In this document: one piece after another, positions 7,814 through 15,287 of the stretch
Layout: every line of letters starts with the position of its first letter
Position numbering within the stretch: position 1 is the stretch's first letter
NCBI GenBank assembly: GCA_019419895.1
Contig: JAHZIE010000010.1
Location: 26,251 to 45,410, forward strand
Length of the DNA stretch: 19,160 bases
Direction: 5' to 3'
DNA from: Clostridiales bacterium
GTDB taxonomy: Bacteria; Bacillota; Clostridia; Oscillospirales; Acutalibacteraceae
Program-made: the position numbers and the translations under genes
The notes under the pieces: model-generated
Database searches by the model: none
Seen by the model: only the letters and a program-made list of their open reading frames with translations
Told to the model about the DNA's origin: nothing

Positions 7814-8928
7814 AGTTCTCTTCCTCCTCTGTCGGATAAGGGACGAGGGTTGCTTTCCAGCAGGTCGAGCAGCGCAACAGCCACCGCGGCCTCCACCACC
7901 GGCAGCGCCCTGGGTACAATGCAAGGGTCGTGCCTTCCCCGGATTTCCAGCTGGGTTTCCTTTCTCTCCATAATATCCACTGTTTTCTGAGGGCGGGAAA
8001 TAGAGGCGGTGGGCTTGATGGCGGCCCGGACAATCAGCGGCATGCCGGAGGTAATCCCTCCCAAGGCGCCCCCGTGGTGGTTGGTCAGGGTTTTCACCCT
8101 GCCCTGCTCATCCAGGCAATAGGGATCGTTATCCTCGCTACCCTTCATGGCGGCCACCCGGAACCCGTCCCCGAATTCAACCCCCTTGACGGCCGGGACG
8201 CCGAAAAGAAGGGAGGCCACGACATTTTCCACCCCGCCGAACATGGGGCTGCCGACGCCCGCGGGCAGCCCCACCGCGGCGCATTCGACGACGCCGCCGA
8301 CGCTGTCCAGGGAAAGCCTCGCCCGCTCTACCATCTCTCTCATTTTGTCCTCCACCTTGGGATCAAGGAGGGAAAAAGGCCGGGAGGAAAGGTCGTCCAG
8401 CAGCTCCGCCGGAAGATTCACCGGATCAAAAGGGGTATCCTCCACTCCCGCGATGGAATAAATATGTCCGCCCACGGTAATCCCTTTTTGTTTCAGAATC
8501 TGCCGGCATACAGCACCGGCAAAAACCAGTGGGGCTGTCAGCCTGCCGGAAAAATGGCCGCCGCCCCGCACATCGTTATAACCCTCATAGCGGGCAAAGC
8601 CGGTATAATCGGCATGCCCGGGGCGCATCCGCACCGCCAGGTCGCCGTAATCCTGAGATCTGGTATCGGTATTTCCGATTACGGCCGCCAGAGGCGCTCC
8701 CGTTGTCCTTCCTCCCAGAATTCCTGAGAGCACATTAGGAACGTCCGCCTCCTTCCGGGCGGTGGAGGTCAAATCCTTTCCAGGCGCCCGGCGCGCCATC
8801 TGCACCAGCACCTGCTCCATATCAATGGCCGCCCCAGAGGGAAGCCCGTCCAGGACAACGCCAATGCCGTTGCCATGGCTCTCTCCAAAAATTGACAGCT
8901 TAATCTGGTTTCCCCATGTGGATGACAT
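7810..8928 (-). CDS. aroC: Chorismate synthase
   Basis: It carries out the last common step: anti-1,4-elimination of phosphate from EPSP to give chorismate, requiring reduced FMN. The 372-residue length is normal. Visible signatures are GESHG at residues 15-19 (conserved H18), the FMN-site block RPGHADYTGFARYEGYNDVRGGG (second conserved His in the GHA), and the C-terminal GRHDPCIVPRALPVVEA. The start at 8928 has GGGAGG about 8 nt upstream. The first 29 nt overlap the end of aroA, and the last 4 overlap the pheA start, so translation of aroA-aroC-pheA is likely coupled. Confidence 0.97.
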   Translation of the reverse strand: MSSTWGNQIKLSIFGESHGNGIGVVLDGLPSGAAIDMEQVLVQMARRAPGKDLTSTARKEADVPNVLSGILGGRTTGAPLAAVIGNTDTRSQDYGDLAVRMRPGHADYTGFARYEGYNDVRGGGHFSGRLTAPLVFAGAVCRQILKQKGITVGGHIYSIAGVEDTPFDPVNLPAELLDDLSSRPFSLLDPKVEDKMREMVERARLSLDSVGGVVECAAVGLPAGVGSPMFGGVENVVASLLFGVPAVKGVEFGDGFRVAAMKGSEDNDPYCLDEQGRVKTLTNHHGGALGGITSGMPLIVRAAIKPTASISRPQKTVDIMERKETQLEIRGRHDPCIVPRALPVVEAAVAVALLDLLESNPRPLSDRGGREL

Positions 8929-10228
8929 TTATTTTTCCTCCCAACCGCTGATATTCCTCAAAAAACGAGGGGTAAGATTTTTCTATGCTCTGGGCGTCGC
9001 TGATTTCCACAGGTCCATCCGCCCGCAGGGCCGCAATAGCCATCGCCATCACAATCCGGTGATCGTTGCAGCCGTCAACCTTTCCGCCGTGAAGGGTTTC
9101 CACGCCGGAAATCTCCAGCCCGTCGGACCGTGCGGCGATCGTCCCCCCCAAGGCTGAAACAGCCTTCGTCATAGACGACAGCCGGTCGCTTTCCTTCAGC
9201 CTCAGCCTTTGGGCGCCGAAAATGGAGGTTCTCCCCTCCGCCAAAGACGCCGCCGCCGCAATGATGGGAACCAGGTCGGGGATCTGGGCGGCGTCCACCG
9301 CAATTCCCTCTAATTTTCCCGGGGAGACGCATAAATCCTCCCCTTTCCAGACAAGGGAGGCCCCCATGGAACAGAATACCCGCTCTCCTTCTCTGTCCCC
9401 TTGGAGGGAGGACCGGCTCAGCCCTTTGAGGGTCAGATTCCCTCCCAGGGCCCCGGCGGCCATGAAAAAGGCGGCCTGGGACCAGTCTCCTTCCACCTGG
9501 AATTCCCTGGAAAGGTATGACTGACCGCCGGGGATTCTCCAGCCGCCGTCGGTTTCCTCCACTTGGACGCCGAATCCAGCCATAATCTGCCGTGTCAGAT
9601 CCACATATCCCTTGGATTCCAAGGGAGAGGTCAGCCGGATCTCGCTGCCGCCATCCAGCAGGGGCAGGGCCAGAAGGAGCCCGGTGATAAATTGGGAGCT
9701 GACATTCCCAGGCAGTTCAAAAATGCCGGGACGCAGCCTGCCGCCGATCTTCAGAAAAGCCCTTTCCTCCGGGCAGTCCCCTTCCCCATGAGGGAACTCC
9801 CCCTGGGGTCTGTCTATGGATTCGCACCTGACGCCCGCCTTTGGCAGACAGTCCATATAAACGCCAATGGGACGCTGGGGGAGAAGCCCCCGCCCCGCAA
9901 ACCGGGCGGATATCCCGCCGGCGGCCGCCACAGGAATCAAAAAGCGCAGGGTGGATCCTGATTCAATACAGTCTATTACAGCCTCCGGCCTGGAAAACAG
10001 GCCGCCGCTGTCCATCTCCAGGCTTTTCCCCTCCAGCTTACAGAACACCCCTAAGGTCTCCAGCGCCCGCATGGTGGCCTGGATATCCTTAGAAAGCTCC
10101 ACGGGATAAATCCTGCTTTTCCCCCGCGCCAGCGCGGCACAGATGAGCGCGCGGTGCGCGGCGCTTTTGGAGGGGGGAATTTCCACCGTTCCCTCCAGCC
10201 TTGCCGGGGAGAGGATAACACTACTCAT
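8900..10228 (-). CDS. aroA: 3-phosphoshikimate 1-carboxyvinyltransferase (EPSP synthase)
   Basis: It transfers the enolpyruvyl group of PEP to shikimate-3-phosphate. Conserved blocks are PPSKSAAHRA near the start (K21, S22, R26), ESGSTLRFL, LPGNVSSQF, the catalytic aspartate in IPDLVP, and LRLKESDRL. The 442 residues fit the family (about 425-445). I start at the ATG at 10228 (MSSVILSPARLEG): AAGGAG lies 11 nt upstream, and homologues begin a few residues before this block. The extra 21 in-frame codons upstream would overlap aroB. It follows aroB by 25 nt and overlaps aroC by 29 nt. ESGSTLRFL replaces the GNAGTAMR of enterobacterial class I enzymes, as in many Firmicutes; I cannot assign inhibitor sensitivity from this. 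Confidence 0.96.
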   Translation of the reverse strand: MSSVILSPARLEGTVEIPPSKSAAHRALICAALARGKSRIYPVELSKDIQATMRALETLGVFCKLEGKSLEMDSGGLFSRPEAVIDCIESGSTLRFLIPVAAAGGISARFAGRGLLPQRPIGVYMDCLPKAGVRCESIDRPQGEFPHGEGDCPEERAFLKIGGRLRPGIFELPGNVSSQFITGLLLALPLLDGGSEIRLTSPLESKGYVDLTRQIMAGFGVQVEETDGGWRIPGGQSYLSREFQVEGDWSQAAFFMAAGALGGNLTLKGLSRSSLQGDREGERVFCSMGASLVWKGEDLCVSPGKLEGIAVDAAQIPDLVPIIAAAASLAEGRTSIFGAQRLRLKESDRLSSMTKAVSALGGTIAARSDGLEISGVETLHGGKVDGCNDHRIVMAMAIAALRADGPVEISDAQSIEKSYPSFFEEYQRLGGKINVIHMGKPD

Positions 10229-10253
10229 ATGTTTTACAGCTCCTTCCTCAGTT

Positions 10254-11306
10254 TTACCGGCCTTTTTGAAGAAAAGACGCGAACTCAGCAAGGGGAATAG
10301 GATGGATATAAGATTCTCCCAAGCTCTTCAGCAGCACCAGATGGAGCTCCTTCCCCATATTTTTTTTATCCGCGCCCGCTTCCCGGGCGATTTCTTCCAA
10401 TGGGGCGTTATCCCAGACAGGCAGCCCCGTCTTCTCCAGCAGGGCGGCTATCCGCTCCGCCGTACCCGGCGCGGTCAGGCCGGCCCCTTCGGCCGCCTTT
10501 GTGATCATCGCCATGCCGACAGCAACTCCCTGTCCATGGGAAATTCCCTCATAATGGTAATACTTTTCCAGGGCATGGCCCACAGTATGCCCAAAATTCA
10601 AAAGGGCCCGCTCTCCGGTGTCCCGTTCGTCCCTCTCCACAACCCGCCGCTTGATATCCACACAGGCAAAAATCAGCTCCTCCATGGAAATTTCCTGCCG
10701 CTCTATCCGTTCAAAGAGTTTTTTATCCTTAATACAGGCTGTCTTAATCACCTCTGCCATGCCGTCTTTCAGACATTGGGATGGGAGAGTGCGCAGGGTT
10801 TGAGGATCGATCACCACCAGGCTGGGCTGCCAGAAAGCACCCACCAGATTTTTCCCCTGAGGGAGATCATAGCCGGTTTTCCCTCCAACAGAGGAATCCA
10901 CCTGGGATAAAAGGGAGGTGGGCAGCTGAAGGAAGGGGATTCCCCTCATATAAGTGGCTGCGGCGAAACCGCACATATCGCCGGTTACTCCTCCCCCCAG
11001 GGCGACCGCAAAATCGCCGCGGGTCAGTTGGTGCTCCGCAAAACAGCGGTAAATTTCGCAGACGGTATCGCTATTTTTCGACGGCTCCCCCGCCGAAAAG
11101 ACATGGAGACAGGTCTCAAAACCCGCCGTTCTCAGCCGGGATACCACCTCTTCCCCGTACAGGGGAGCCACATTGCTGTCGCTGACCACCACGGTCCTGC
11201 CCGCCTTGGGAAAGAGCCGCGAGGCACGGGCTCCAATTTGTGAAAGCCCCCCCTCTTCAATGAGAATTTCATAAGGCCGTCCGGTATTTACAGTCATCTT
11301 TTTCAT
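10254..11306 (-). CDS. aroB: 3-dehydroquinate synthase
   Basis: It closes DAHP to 3-dehydroquinate using NAD and a divalent metal. The 350-residue protein has the NAD-binding glycine block GGGVTGDMCGFAAATYMRGI, followed by the long family signature LPTSLLSQVDSSVGGKTG. The metal ligands are visible as the Glu in DGMAEVIK and the His residues in NFGHTVGHALE and, further on, EGISHGQGVAVGM. The start at 11306 overlaps the tyrA stop as ATGA, and GGAGG lies 10 nt upstream, supporting the first ATG over the one three codons later. It is translationally coupled to tyrA and followed by aroA after 25 nt. Confidence 0.97.
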   Translation of the reverse strand: MKKMTVNTGRPYEILIEEGGLSQIGARASRLFPKAGRTVVVSDSNVAPLYGEEVVSRLRTAGFETCLHVFSAGEPSKNSDTVCEIYRCFAEHQLTRGDFAVALGGGVTGDMCGFAAATYMRGIPFLQLPTSLLSQVDSSVGGKTGYDLPQGKNLVGAFWQPSLVVIDPQTLRTLPSQCLKDGMAEVIKTACIKDKKLFERIERQEISMEELIFACVDIKRRVVERDERDTGERALLNFGHTVGHALEKYYHYEGISHGQGVAVGMAMITKAAEGAGLTAPGTAERIAALLEKTGLPVWDNAPLEEIAREAGADKKNMGKELHLVLLKSLGESYIHPIPLAEFASFLQKGR

Positions 11307-12139
11307 TCTCCCAAAGCCTCCTTCACGAGCCGTCCCCGGCGCAGCAGCTGGGTGAGTTCCTCTTTTCTTCCCTCTTCAATCGCGTTTCTCAGTTCCGACA
11401 GGTGGGACAAAAGCAAATCCAGCTCCTCCACCAGCGGCCCCCTGTTTTCCAAGAATAATTCCGTCCACAGCGTCTCGTTGATCCGCGCCACCCTGGAAAC
11501 ATCCCGGTAGCTCCCGGCGGAAAACCCCCGGTGATTTTCACAGCAGGGGCTTAGAACATAGGCGCAGGCCAGCACGTGGGGGAGCTGGGAGGTAAAAGCG
11601 ATCATGCGGTCATGCTCTTCCGGCGTTGTCACGACGACGCCGGAAAAACCAATCTCCCCGGCCAGCCTCTTGAGCGTTTCCACCTTTTTCTCTTCCGCCC
11701 CGCCGGGCACCATCAGGAAACTTGCCCCCTGGAACAAATCGGCGTCGGAGGCGGAAAATCCATTTCGTTCCTTTCCGGCCATGGGATGGGTTCCGATATA
11801 AGTGAATCCGAATTTTTCCGCCAGCGGAGGCATTTTTTCGCAAATCCATCCCTTGATGCCCGCCACGTCGCAGACAACGGCTTCCTTTGAAATTTGGGCG
11901 CCATTTTTCTCCGCAAATTCCACCGCCGCTTTGGGATAGAGACAGAGAAACAGGATATCCGCCCGGGAAAGCATGGAGGGCGTCATCGCCTCGTCAATCG
12001 CTCCTTCCTCCAGCGCCTCCCGTATGGTATCATGATTCACATCCATACCCAGTACCGACGCGCCGGTATATTTCTTCACCGCCCTTGCCAGGGAGCCGCC
12101 GATCAACCCAAGTCCCACAATACCAATGGTAAGACTCAT
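11303..12139 (-). CDS. tyrA: Prephenate dehydrogenase
   Basis: It oxidatively decarboxylates prephenate to 4-hydroxyphenylpyruvate (tyrosine branch). The N-terminal Rossmann motif is GLGLIGGS at residues 9-16, with D33 at the end of the second strand favouring NAD over NADP. The catalytic block GTHPMAGKERNG carries H118. At 278 residues it is a short, monofunctional form without a chorismate mutase domain and without a C-terminal ACT domain, so tyrosine feedback through an ACT fold is not expected. The start at 12139 (MSLTIGIVGLG) has AAAGGA about 10 nt upstream; the 47 extra in-frame codons upstream are not family-like and overlap aroF. The gap to aroF is 43 nt, and the end overlaps aroB by 4 nt. 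Confidence 0.95.
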   Translation of the reverse strand: MSLTIGIVGLGLIGGSLARAVKKYTGASVLGMDVNHDTIREALEEGAIDEAMTPSMLSRADILFLCLYPKAAVEFAEKNGAQISKEAVVCDVAGIKGWICEKMPPLAEKFGFTYIGTHPMAGKERNGFSASDADLFQGASFLMVPGGAEEKKVETLKRLAGEIGFSGVVVTTPEEHDRMIAFTSQLPHVLACAYVLSPCCENHRGFSAGSYRDVSRVARINETLWTELFLENRGPLVEELDLLLSHLSELRNAIEEGRKEELTQLLRRGRLVKEALGE

Positions 12140-12182
12140 TTTTTCCGTTTCCTTTCTTTTCTCCTCATCTGCTCTCTTCCGC

Positions 12183-13208
12183 TCACTGCTTCCCCATGAT
12201 TTTTTTGACCGCGTCGGACATGGCGAATATCTTTTTGGAAATACCGTCGAATTGATCCGGGGTGATGGACTGGGCTCCATCGGAAAGGGCGTGGCTGGGA
12301 TCGTTGTGCACCTCGATGATCAGCCCGTCCGCTCCGGCCGCCACCGCCGCCATGGACAGAGGCTCCACCAGCCAGGTGATCCCGGCCGCGTGGCTCGGAT
12401 CCACAATCACCGGCAGATGGGTCTTTTTCTTCAGCACCGGGATGGCGGAAATATCCAGCGTGTTTCTTGTGGCGGTCTCATAGGTGCGGATTCCCCTCTC
12501 GCAGAGGATGACCTGATCATTTCCGCCCGCCATCACATATTCGGCGCTCATCAGCCACTCGTCGATGGTATTGGCCAATCCCCTTTTGAGAAGGACAGGC
12601 TTATGGACATGCCCCAGTTCCTTGAGAAGCTCAAAATTCTGCATGTTCCTAGCACCCACCTGGATAATATCCACATTCTCAAACAGCGGCAGATGGGCGG
12701 CGCTCATAATTTCTGTCACAATGGGAAGCCCTGTTTTCTTTTTCGCTTCCAGCAGAAGCTCAATTCCTTCCGCGCGCAGTCCCTGGAAAGCATAGGGGGA
12801 GGTTCTGGGTTTGAAAGCCCCGCCCCGCAGGAAGGCGGCGCCGGCGGCCTTGACGCGCTCCGCGATACCGACGATCTGCTCTTCCGATTCCACCGAGCAG
12901 GGCCCCGCGATAATGGAAATGTTTCCATCCCCGATTTTCTGCCCGCCCGGAAGGGTTACAACCGTATTGTCAGGATGGAACTTCCTGTTGGCCTTTTTGT
13001 AGGCTTCCTGCACACGGTTGACATTCTCGACAATGGGCTGCGCCTGCACATACTCGATATCCACCGCGGAGGTGTCCCCCAGCAGTCCAAGCACGGTAGA
13101 ATGGGTTCCCACCCAGGTATTGACCGTGACGTCATACTTCTGCTGCAGTTTTTCCGAAAAATCCTTTCTCTGCTGTTCTGTGGTCCCCTGTTTCAATACA
13201 ATGATCAT
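12183..13208 (-). CDS. aroF: 3-deoxy-7-phosphoheptulonate (DAHP) synthase, type I-beta with N-terminal regulatory domain
   Basis: It condenses PEP and erythrose-4-phosphate, the committed step of the shikimate pathway. Residues 1 to about 70 form the ferredoxin-like domain typical of feedback-regulated DAHP synthases of the Thermotoga type. The TIM barrel follows, with AGPCS at 101-105, RGGAFKPRTSPYAFQG, and DPSHAAG near the C-terminus (metal ligands). I prefer the ATG at 13208 (MIIVLKQG): the in-frame ATG at 13220 directly abuts AAAGG, while the second ATG is 9 nt from the AAAGGATG Shine-Dalgarno. The length is then 341 residues, as expected. First structural gene behind the leader and double terminator described separately, so it is probably controlled both allosterically and by attenuation. 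Confidence 0.96.
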   Translation of the reverse strand: MIIVLKQGTTEQQRKDFSEKLQQKYDVTVNTWVGTHSTVLGLLGDTSAVDIEYVQAQPIVENVNRVQEAYKKANRKFHPDNTVVTLPGGQKIGDGNISIIAGPCSVESEEQIVGIAERVKAAGAAFLRGGAFKPRTSPYAFQGLRAEGIELLLEAKKKTGLPIVTEIMSAAHLPLFENVDIIQVGARNMQNFELLKELGHVHKPVLLKRGLANTIDEWLMSAEYVMAGGNDQVILCERGIRTYETATRNTLDISAIPVLKKKTHLPVIVDPSHAAGITWLVEPLSMAAVAAGADGLIIEVHNDPSHALSDGAQSITPDQFDGISKKIFAMSDAVKKIMGKQ

Positions 13209-13252
13209 TTTACACGACATCCTTTCTATCCAAAACCTAAAATAAAATATAT

Positions 13253-13282
13253 AAAAAAACGGAACTCGCTATGAGTTCCGTT
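13253..13282 (-). terminator. Leader terminator T2 directly before aroF
   Basis: On the minus strand AACGGAACTC (13282-13273) pairs with GAGTTCCGTT (13267-13258) around a 5-nt loop, followed by a run of T residues (13259-13253). It lies about 45 nt before the aroF start and about 230 nt behind the promoter, so it must be bypassed for aroF to be expressed. This is the geometry of an attenuator. Confidence 0.88.
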
Positions 13283-13338
13283 ATCATATGCCACTGTTAA
13301 CATTTGCGCAATCTGCGCAAACAGACTGCTTTTTGTCA

Positions 13339-13458
13339 TCAGGCAAGATTAGGAGATCCCTTCATAGCGCTGTCACTGTACGGCAAAAAATCCCATGCTT
13401 TAAAAAAGCTGGGATGATAATAGCCTGTAAATCGCATTTCACTGCAATGACGGCACAT
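13339..13458 (-). CDS. Candidate aromatic-rich leader peptide (39 codons) of the aro operon
   Basis: This small ORF lies wholly inside the transcribed leader between the promoter (13518-13546) and aroF. It begins with ATG 11 nt behind a GGAGG site (13470-13474) and ends with TGA at 13339-13341. Residues 10-27 contain eight aromatic codons: F10, Y13, Y14, F18, F19, W22, F24 and Y27, i.e. all three end products of the operon's pathway. Codons 15-25 coincide with terminator-like hairpin T1, and codons 30-33 carry an 8-nt element complementary to the loop and inner stem of T2. Inference: ribosome stalling on aromatic codons, when charged tRNA is short, would change the leader RNA fold and relieve termination. 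Caution: some Phe codons come from T-runs belonging to hairpin T1, so aromatic richness is partly structural. I recognise no homologous peptide. Confidence 0.6.
   Translation of the reverse strand: MCRHCSEMRFTGYYHPSFFKAWDFLPYSDSAMKGSPNLA
13385..13415 (-). terminator. Leader terminator-like hairpin T1 inside the leader peptide ORF
   Basis: On the minus strand ATCCCA-GCTTT (13415-13405) pairs with AAAGC-TGGGAT (13401-13390, one bulged base at 13396) around TTT, and TTTTTT follows (13390-13385). Its 5' arm begins just after the tandem Tyr codons 13-14 of the leader ORF, so a ribosome paused there would cover it. Confidence 0.65.
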
Positions 13459-13469
13459 GCGCTTTCTAA

Positions 13470-13474
13470 CCTCC
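13470..13474 (-). promoter_or_regulatory. GGAGG ribosome binding site of the leader peptide
   Basis: Consensus GGAGG on the minus strand, 11 nt before the leader ATG at 13458 and within the transcribed leader. A site this strong in an otherwise non-coding leader is the main reason to believe the small ORF is translated. Confidence 0.65.
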
Positions 13475-13517
13475 AAAAAACATGCAACCCTTCCAGGGTT
13501 CGCCTTAACTTACTTTC

Positions 13518-13546
13518 ATCATAAAGGAATCCGCCCCTCTTGTCAA
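13518..13546 (-). promoter_or_regulatory. Sigma-A promoter of the aroF-tyrA-aroB-aroA-aroC-pheA operon
   Basis: On the minus strand TTGACA (13546-13541), a 17-nt spacer and TATGAT (13523-13518) match consensus at 11 of 12 positions. The predicted start is near 13511, giving a leader of about 300 nt before aroF. It lies 72 nt behind the aroK stop codon, so the six downstream genes can be transcribed independently of aroE-aroK. Confidence 0.87.
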
Positions 13547-13618
13547 CGCAATTTTCCCAATTTGGCGGAAAATAATCGGGAGACGCCTTTAAAATTTCTG
13601 TCAATTGTGTCCATATTC

Positions 13619-14218
13619 CTAAACCATCCGGCCCGGAAGGCCTTTTTTATTTCTCCCGCGGTTCCCGCTTAAAAAATTGTCCTGTTCCAGTATTCCCACC
13701 TTCACCATAATGTCGTGGGCCACCGCGTCCATGTGGCGATCCCCTCTCACGACAATATCCGCAGCCGCCCTGTACAGGGGATATCTCTTCTCGTACAGCT
13801 CCTTCATGGCTCGTTCCTTGTCCTCCCGCTGAAGAAGGGGACGTTTGGTATCATTCCGCAGCCGTCGGGAAATTTCCTTCAGGGAGGTATCGATTAAAAC
13901 AATGCGGCAGTTTTCCTTTCGGAAAGCCTCCACATTTTTCTGAAAGGTCAGGGCCCCTCCCCCGGCGGATATGATAATCTTTTTCCTCACCGCAAGCTCA
14001 CAGGCCGCCTGATATTCCATTTCCCGGAAGGCCTCTTCCCCCAGCCGCGAAAAAATCTCCGGGATTTTCATGCCCTGCCTTTCTTCGATATAAGCGTCCA
14101 TATCGATAAGCGGCCTCCGGGTATAAAAGGCCAGCCGCTTCCCCACAGCGGTCTTGCCGCATCCCATAAAGCCGCAAAGTACAATCGTTTCTTTTCCTGA
14201 CATTTGTTTTTTTAACAT
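13619..14218 (-). CDS. aroK: Shikimate kinase
   Basis: It phosphorylates shikimate to shikimate-3-phosphate with ATP. The P-loop GFMGCGKT lies near the N-terminus. DMDAYIEER supplies the shikimate-binding aspartate. The conserved GGG is in SAGGGALTF, and the lid is represented by NDTKRPLL. The start is uncertain: the ATG at 14218 (MLKKQMSGKE, 199 residues) and the ATG at 14203 (MSGKETIVLCG, 194 residues) are both possible, and neither has a well-spaced Shine-Dalgarno. The protein is about 20-25 residues longer than typical because of a basic, Gly/Arg/Lys-rich C-terminal tail. It ends with TAG, unlike most genes in the window, which end in TAA or TGA. It follows aroE by 34 nt. Confidence 0.92.
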   Translation of the reverse strand: MLKKQMSGKETIVLCGFMGCGKTAVGKRLAFYTRRPLIDMDAYIEERQGMKIPEIFSRLGEEAFREMEYQAACELAVRKKIIISAGGGALTFQKNVEAFRKENCRIVLIDTSLKEISRRLRNDTKRPLLQREDKERAMKELYEKRYPLYRAAADIVVRGDRHMDAVAHDIMVKVGILEQDNFLSGNRGRNKKGLPGRMV

Positions 14219-14252
14219 CTCTTTCTTTTCAGTTTCCTCTTTATCCCCGCTG

Positions 14253-15116
14253 TCAGACAGAGGCAAATTTTCTTGCCATTTCCTCCTGCGCTTCCCGGAT
14301 AATCCCCTCAATATCAGATGGGCGGTAAACCGAACCGTCCCAGATTTGGTGGGAGGCAACCGCCTGCCACACCAGCATGGACATCCCTCCAAGCACCCGG
14401 CTGCCGCAGGCTTCCGCGTATTTCATCAGCATGGTCTTTCCGGGATTGTAGACAGAATCAAAGAGGTTCCTTGTCCGTTCCAGCACCTTTTTCTCCACAG
14501 GCATTCCTTCCGTTTTGGGAAACATTCCCACCGGCGTTCCATTCACCAGGAGATCGATGTCCCCCTCCACTTCTTCCAGCCGGCACCAGGCAAATTCCCC
14601 TCCGGGAGCCGCGGCCCTCGCGTCTGCAATCAGCCTCTTCGCCCTTTCTTCTCCGGAAGGGCGGGTCGCGATGGTTACCCGGCATCCGGCCTGCGCCGCT
14701 TCGTAGGCCATTACCCTGGCCACCCCTCCGCAGCCGAGGATCACGACCCTGCCCGCCAAAGGGATCCCCGCGTTTTGCAGCGCCTTCACAAACCCCTCCG
14801 GATCGGTGGTATATCCCTGGGAAACAGTGCCGTTTTTCACCGTATTGACCGACTGGTAGAGGGACGCCTTTTCCGAAAGTCTGTCGAGCAGGGGAATAAT
14901 CGCCTGTTTATGTGGGATAGTGATATTATATCCATCCAAGCGGGACAATTCCTTCCCTACCTTGTCTCTCAGCTGTTCGGGAGGGATATCAAACACCTGG
15001 TAATCTACCCGGTATCCGTCCAGCGCAAAGAGCCGCTGATGAATAAACGGGGACATGGTATGCCCGATAGGATGTCCAATCACTGCAAATTTTCGAACAG
15101 AAAGTGTGTCCGGCAT
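14253..15116 (-). CDS. aroE: Shikimate dehydrogenase (NADP+)
   Basis: It reduces 3-dehydroshikimate to shikimate. The shikimate-binding motif appears as HTMSPFIH at residues 19-26, the catalytic lysine is K70 in YNITIPHK, the nucleotide-binding glycine loop is LGCGGVARV, and NGTPVGM and YNPGKT follow. The 287-residue length is normal. The family's NTD motif reads TTD here (GYTTDPEGF), a mild substitution in the substrate pocket. The start at 15116 has AAAGGCGG about 10-14 nt upstream. It is the first gene of the aromatic cluster, divergent from acpP, and probably co-transcribed with aroK. Confidence 0.95.
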   Translation of the reverse strand: MPDTLSVRKFAVIGHPIGHTMSPFIHQRLFALDGYRVDYQVFDIPPEQLRDKVGKELSRLDGYNITIPHKQAIIPLLDRLSEKASLYQSVNTVKNGTVSQGYTTDPEGFVKALQNAGIPLAGRVVILGCGGVARVMAYEAAQAGCRVTIATRPSGEERAKRLIADARAAAPGGEFAWCRLEEVEGDIDLLVNGTPVGMFPKTEGMPVEKKVLERTRNLFDSVYNPGKTMLMKYAEACGSRVLGGMSMLVWQAVASHQIWDGSVYRPSDIEGIIREAQEEMARKFASV

Positions 15117-15226
15117 GGTATATCAACCGCCTTTTCTCTCATAATAATGGTAAAATTTCCATAGGTGGCCAGCTGGGTTTCCCCCAGATATTCAAAAAAT
15201 AAATCACAGGAAAACAAAATTTGATA

Positions 15227-15255
15227 TTGACAAAGAGATATTTTCCTAATAATAT
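15227..15255 (+). promoter_or_regulatory. Sigma-A promoter of acpP
   Basis: TTGACA (15227-15232), a 17-nt spacer and TAATAT (15250-15255, 4 of 6 matches). The predicted start is near 15262, leaving a 5' UTR of about 150 nt before acpP. Confidence 0.65.
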
Positions 15256-15258
15256 TTT

Positions 15259-15287
15259 GTTATAGCACTTGATCCGTTGTGGAAAAA
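15259..15287 (-). promoter_or_regulatory. Possible extended -10 promoter of aroE-aroK
   Basis: On the minus strand TGCTATAAC (15267-15259) resembles an extended -10, with only a poor -35 (TTTTTC, 15287-15282) 17 nt away. It would be back to back with the acpP promoter. Weak evidence. Confidence 0.35.

Noticed and set aside
7814..7924. N-terminal extension of pheA (Gly/Cys/Arg-rich)
   Set aside because: Lies inside aroC in another frame; GGAGG and the GTGA overlap place the true start at 7813.
6989..7990. 333-codon open frame antisense to pheA and aroC
   Set aside because: Fully overlaps two well-supported genes and lacks a start signal or recognisable domain.
12126..13274. 382-codon open frame antisense to aroF and tyrA
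   Set aside because: Shadow of G/C-rich coding DNA on the other strand; His/Gly/Arg-rich without domain features, and it runs through terminator T2.
13209..13511. T-box riboswitch before aroF
   Set aside because: The leader length and terminator would fit, but I do not find the AGGGTGGTACCGCG-type T-box sequence on the operon strand; a leader peptide explains it better.
13362..13604. 80-codon minus-strand open frame overlapping the aroF promoter
   Set aside because: Begins upstream of the predicted transcription start and contains the promoter itself; no ribosome binding site.
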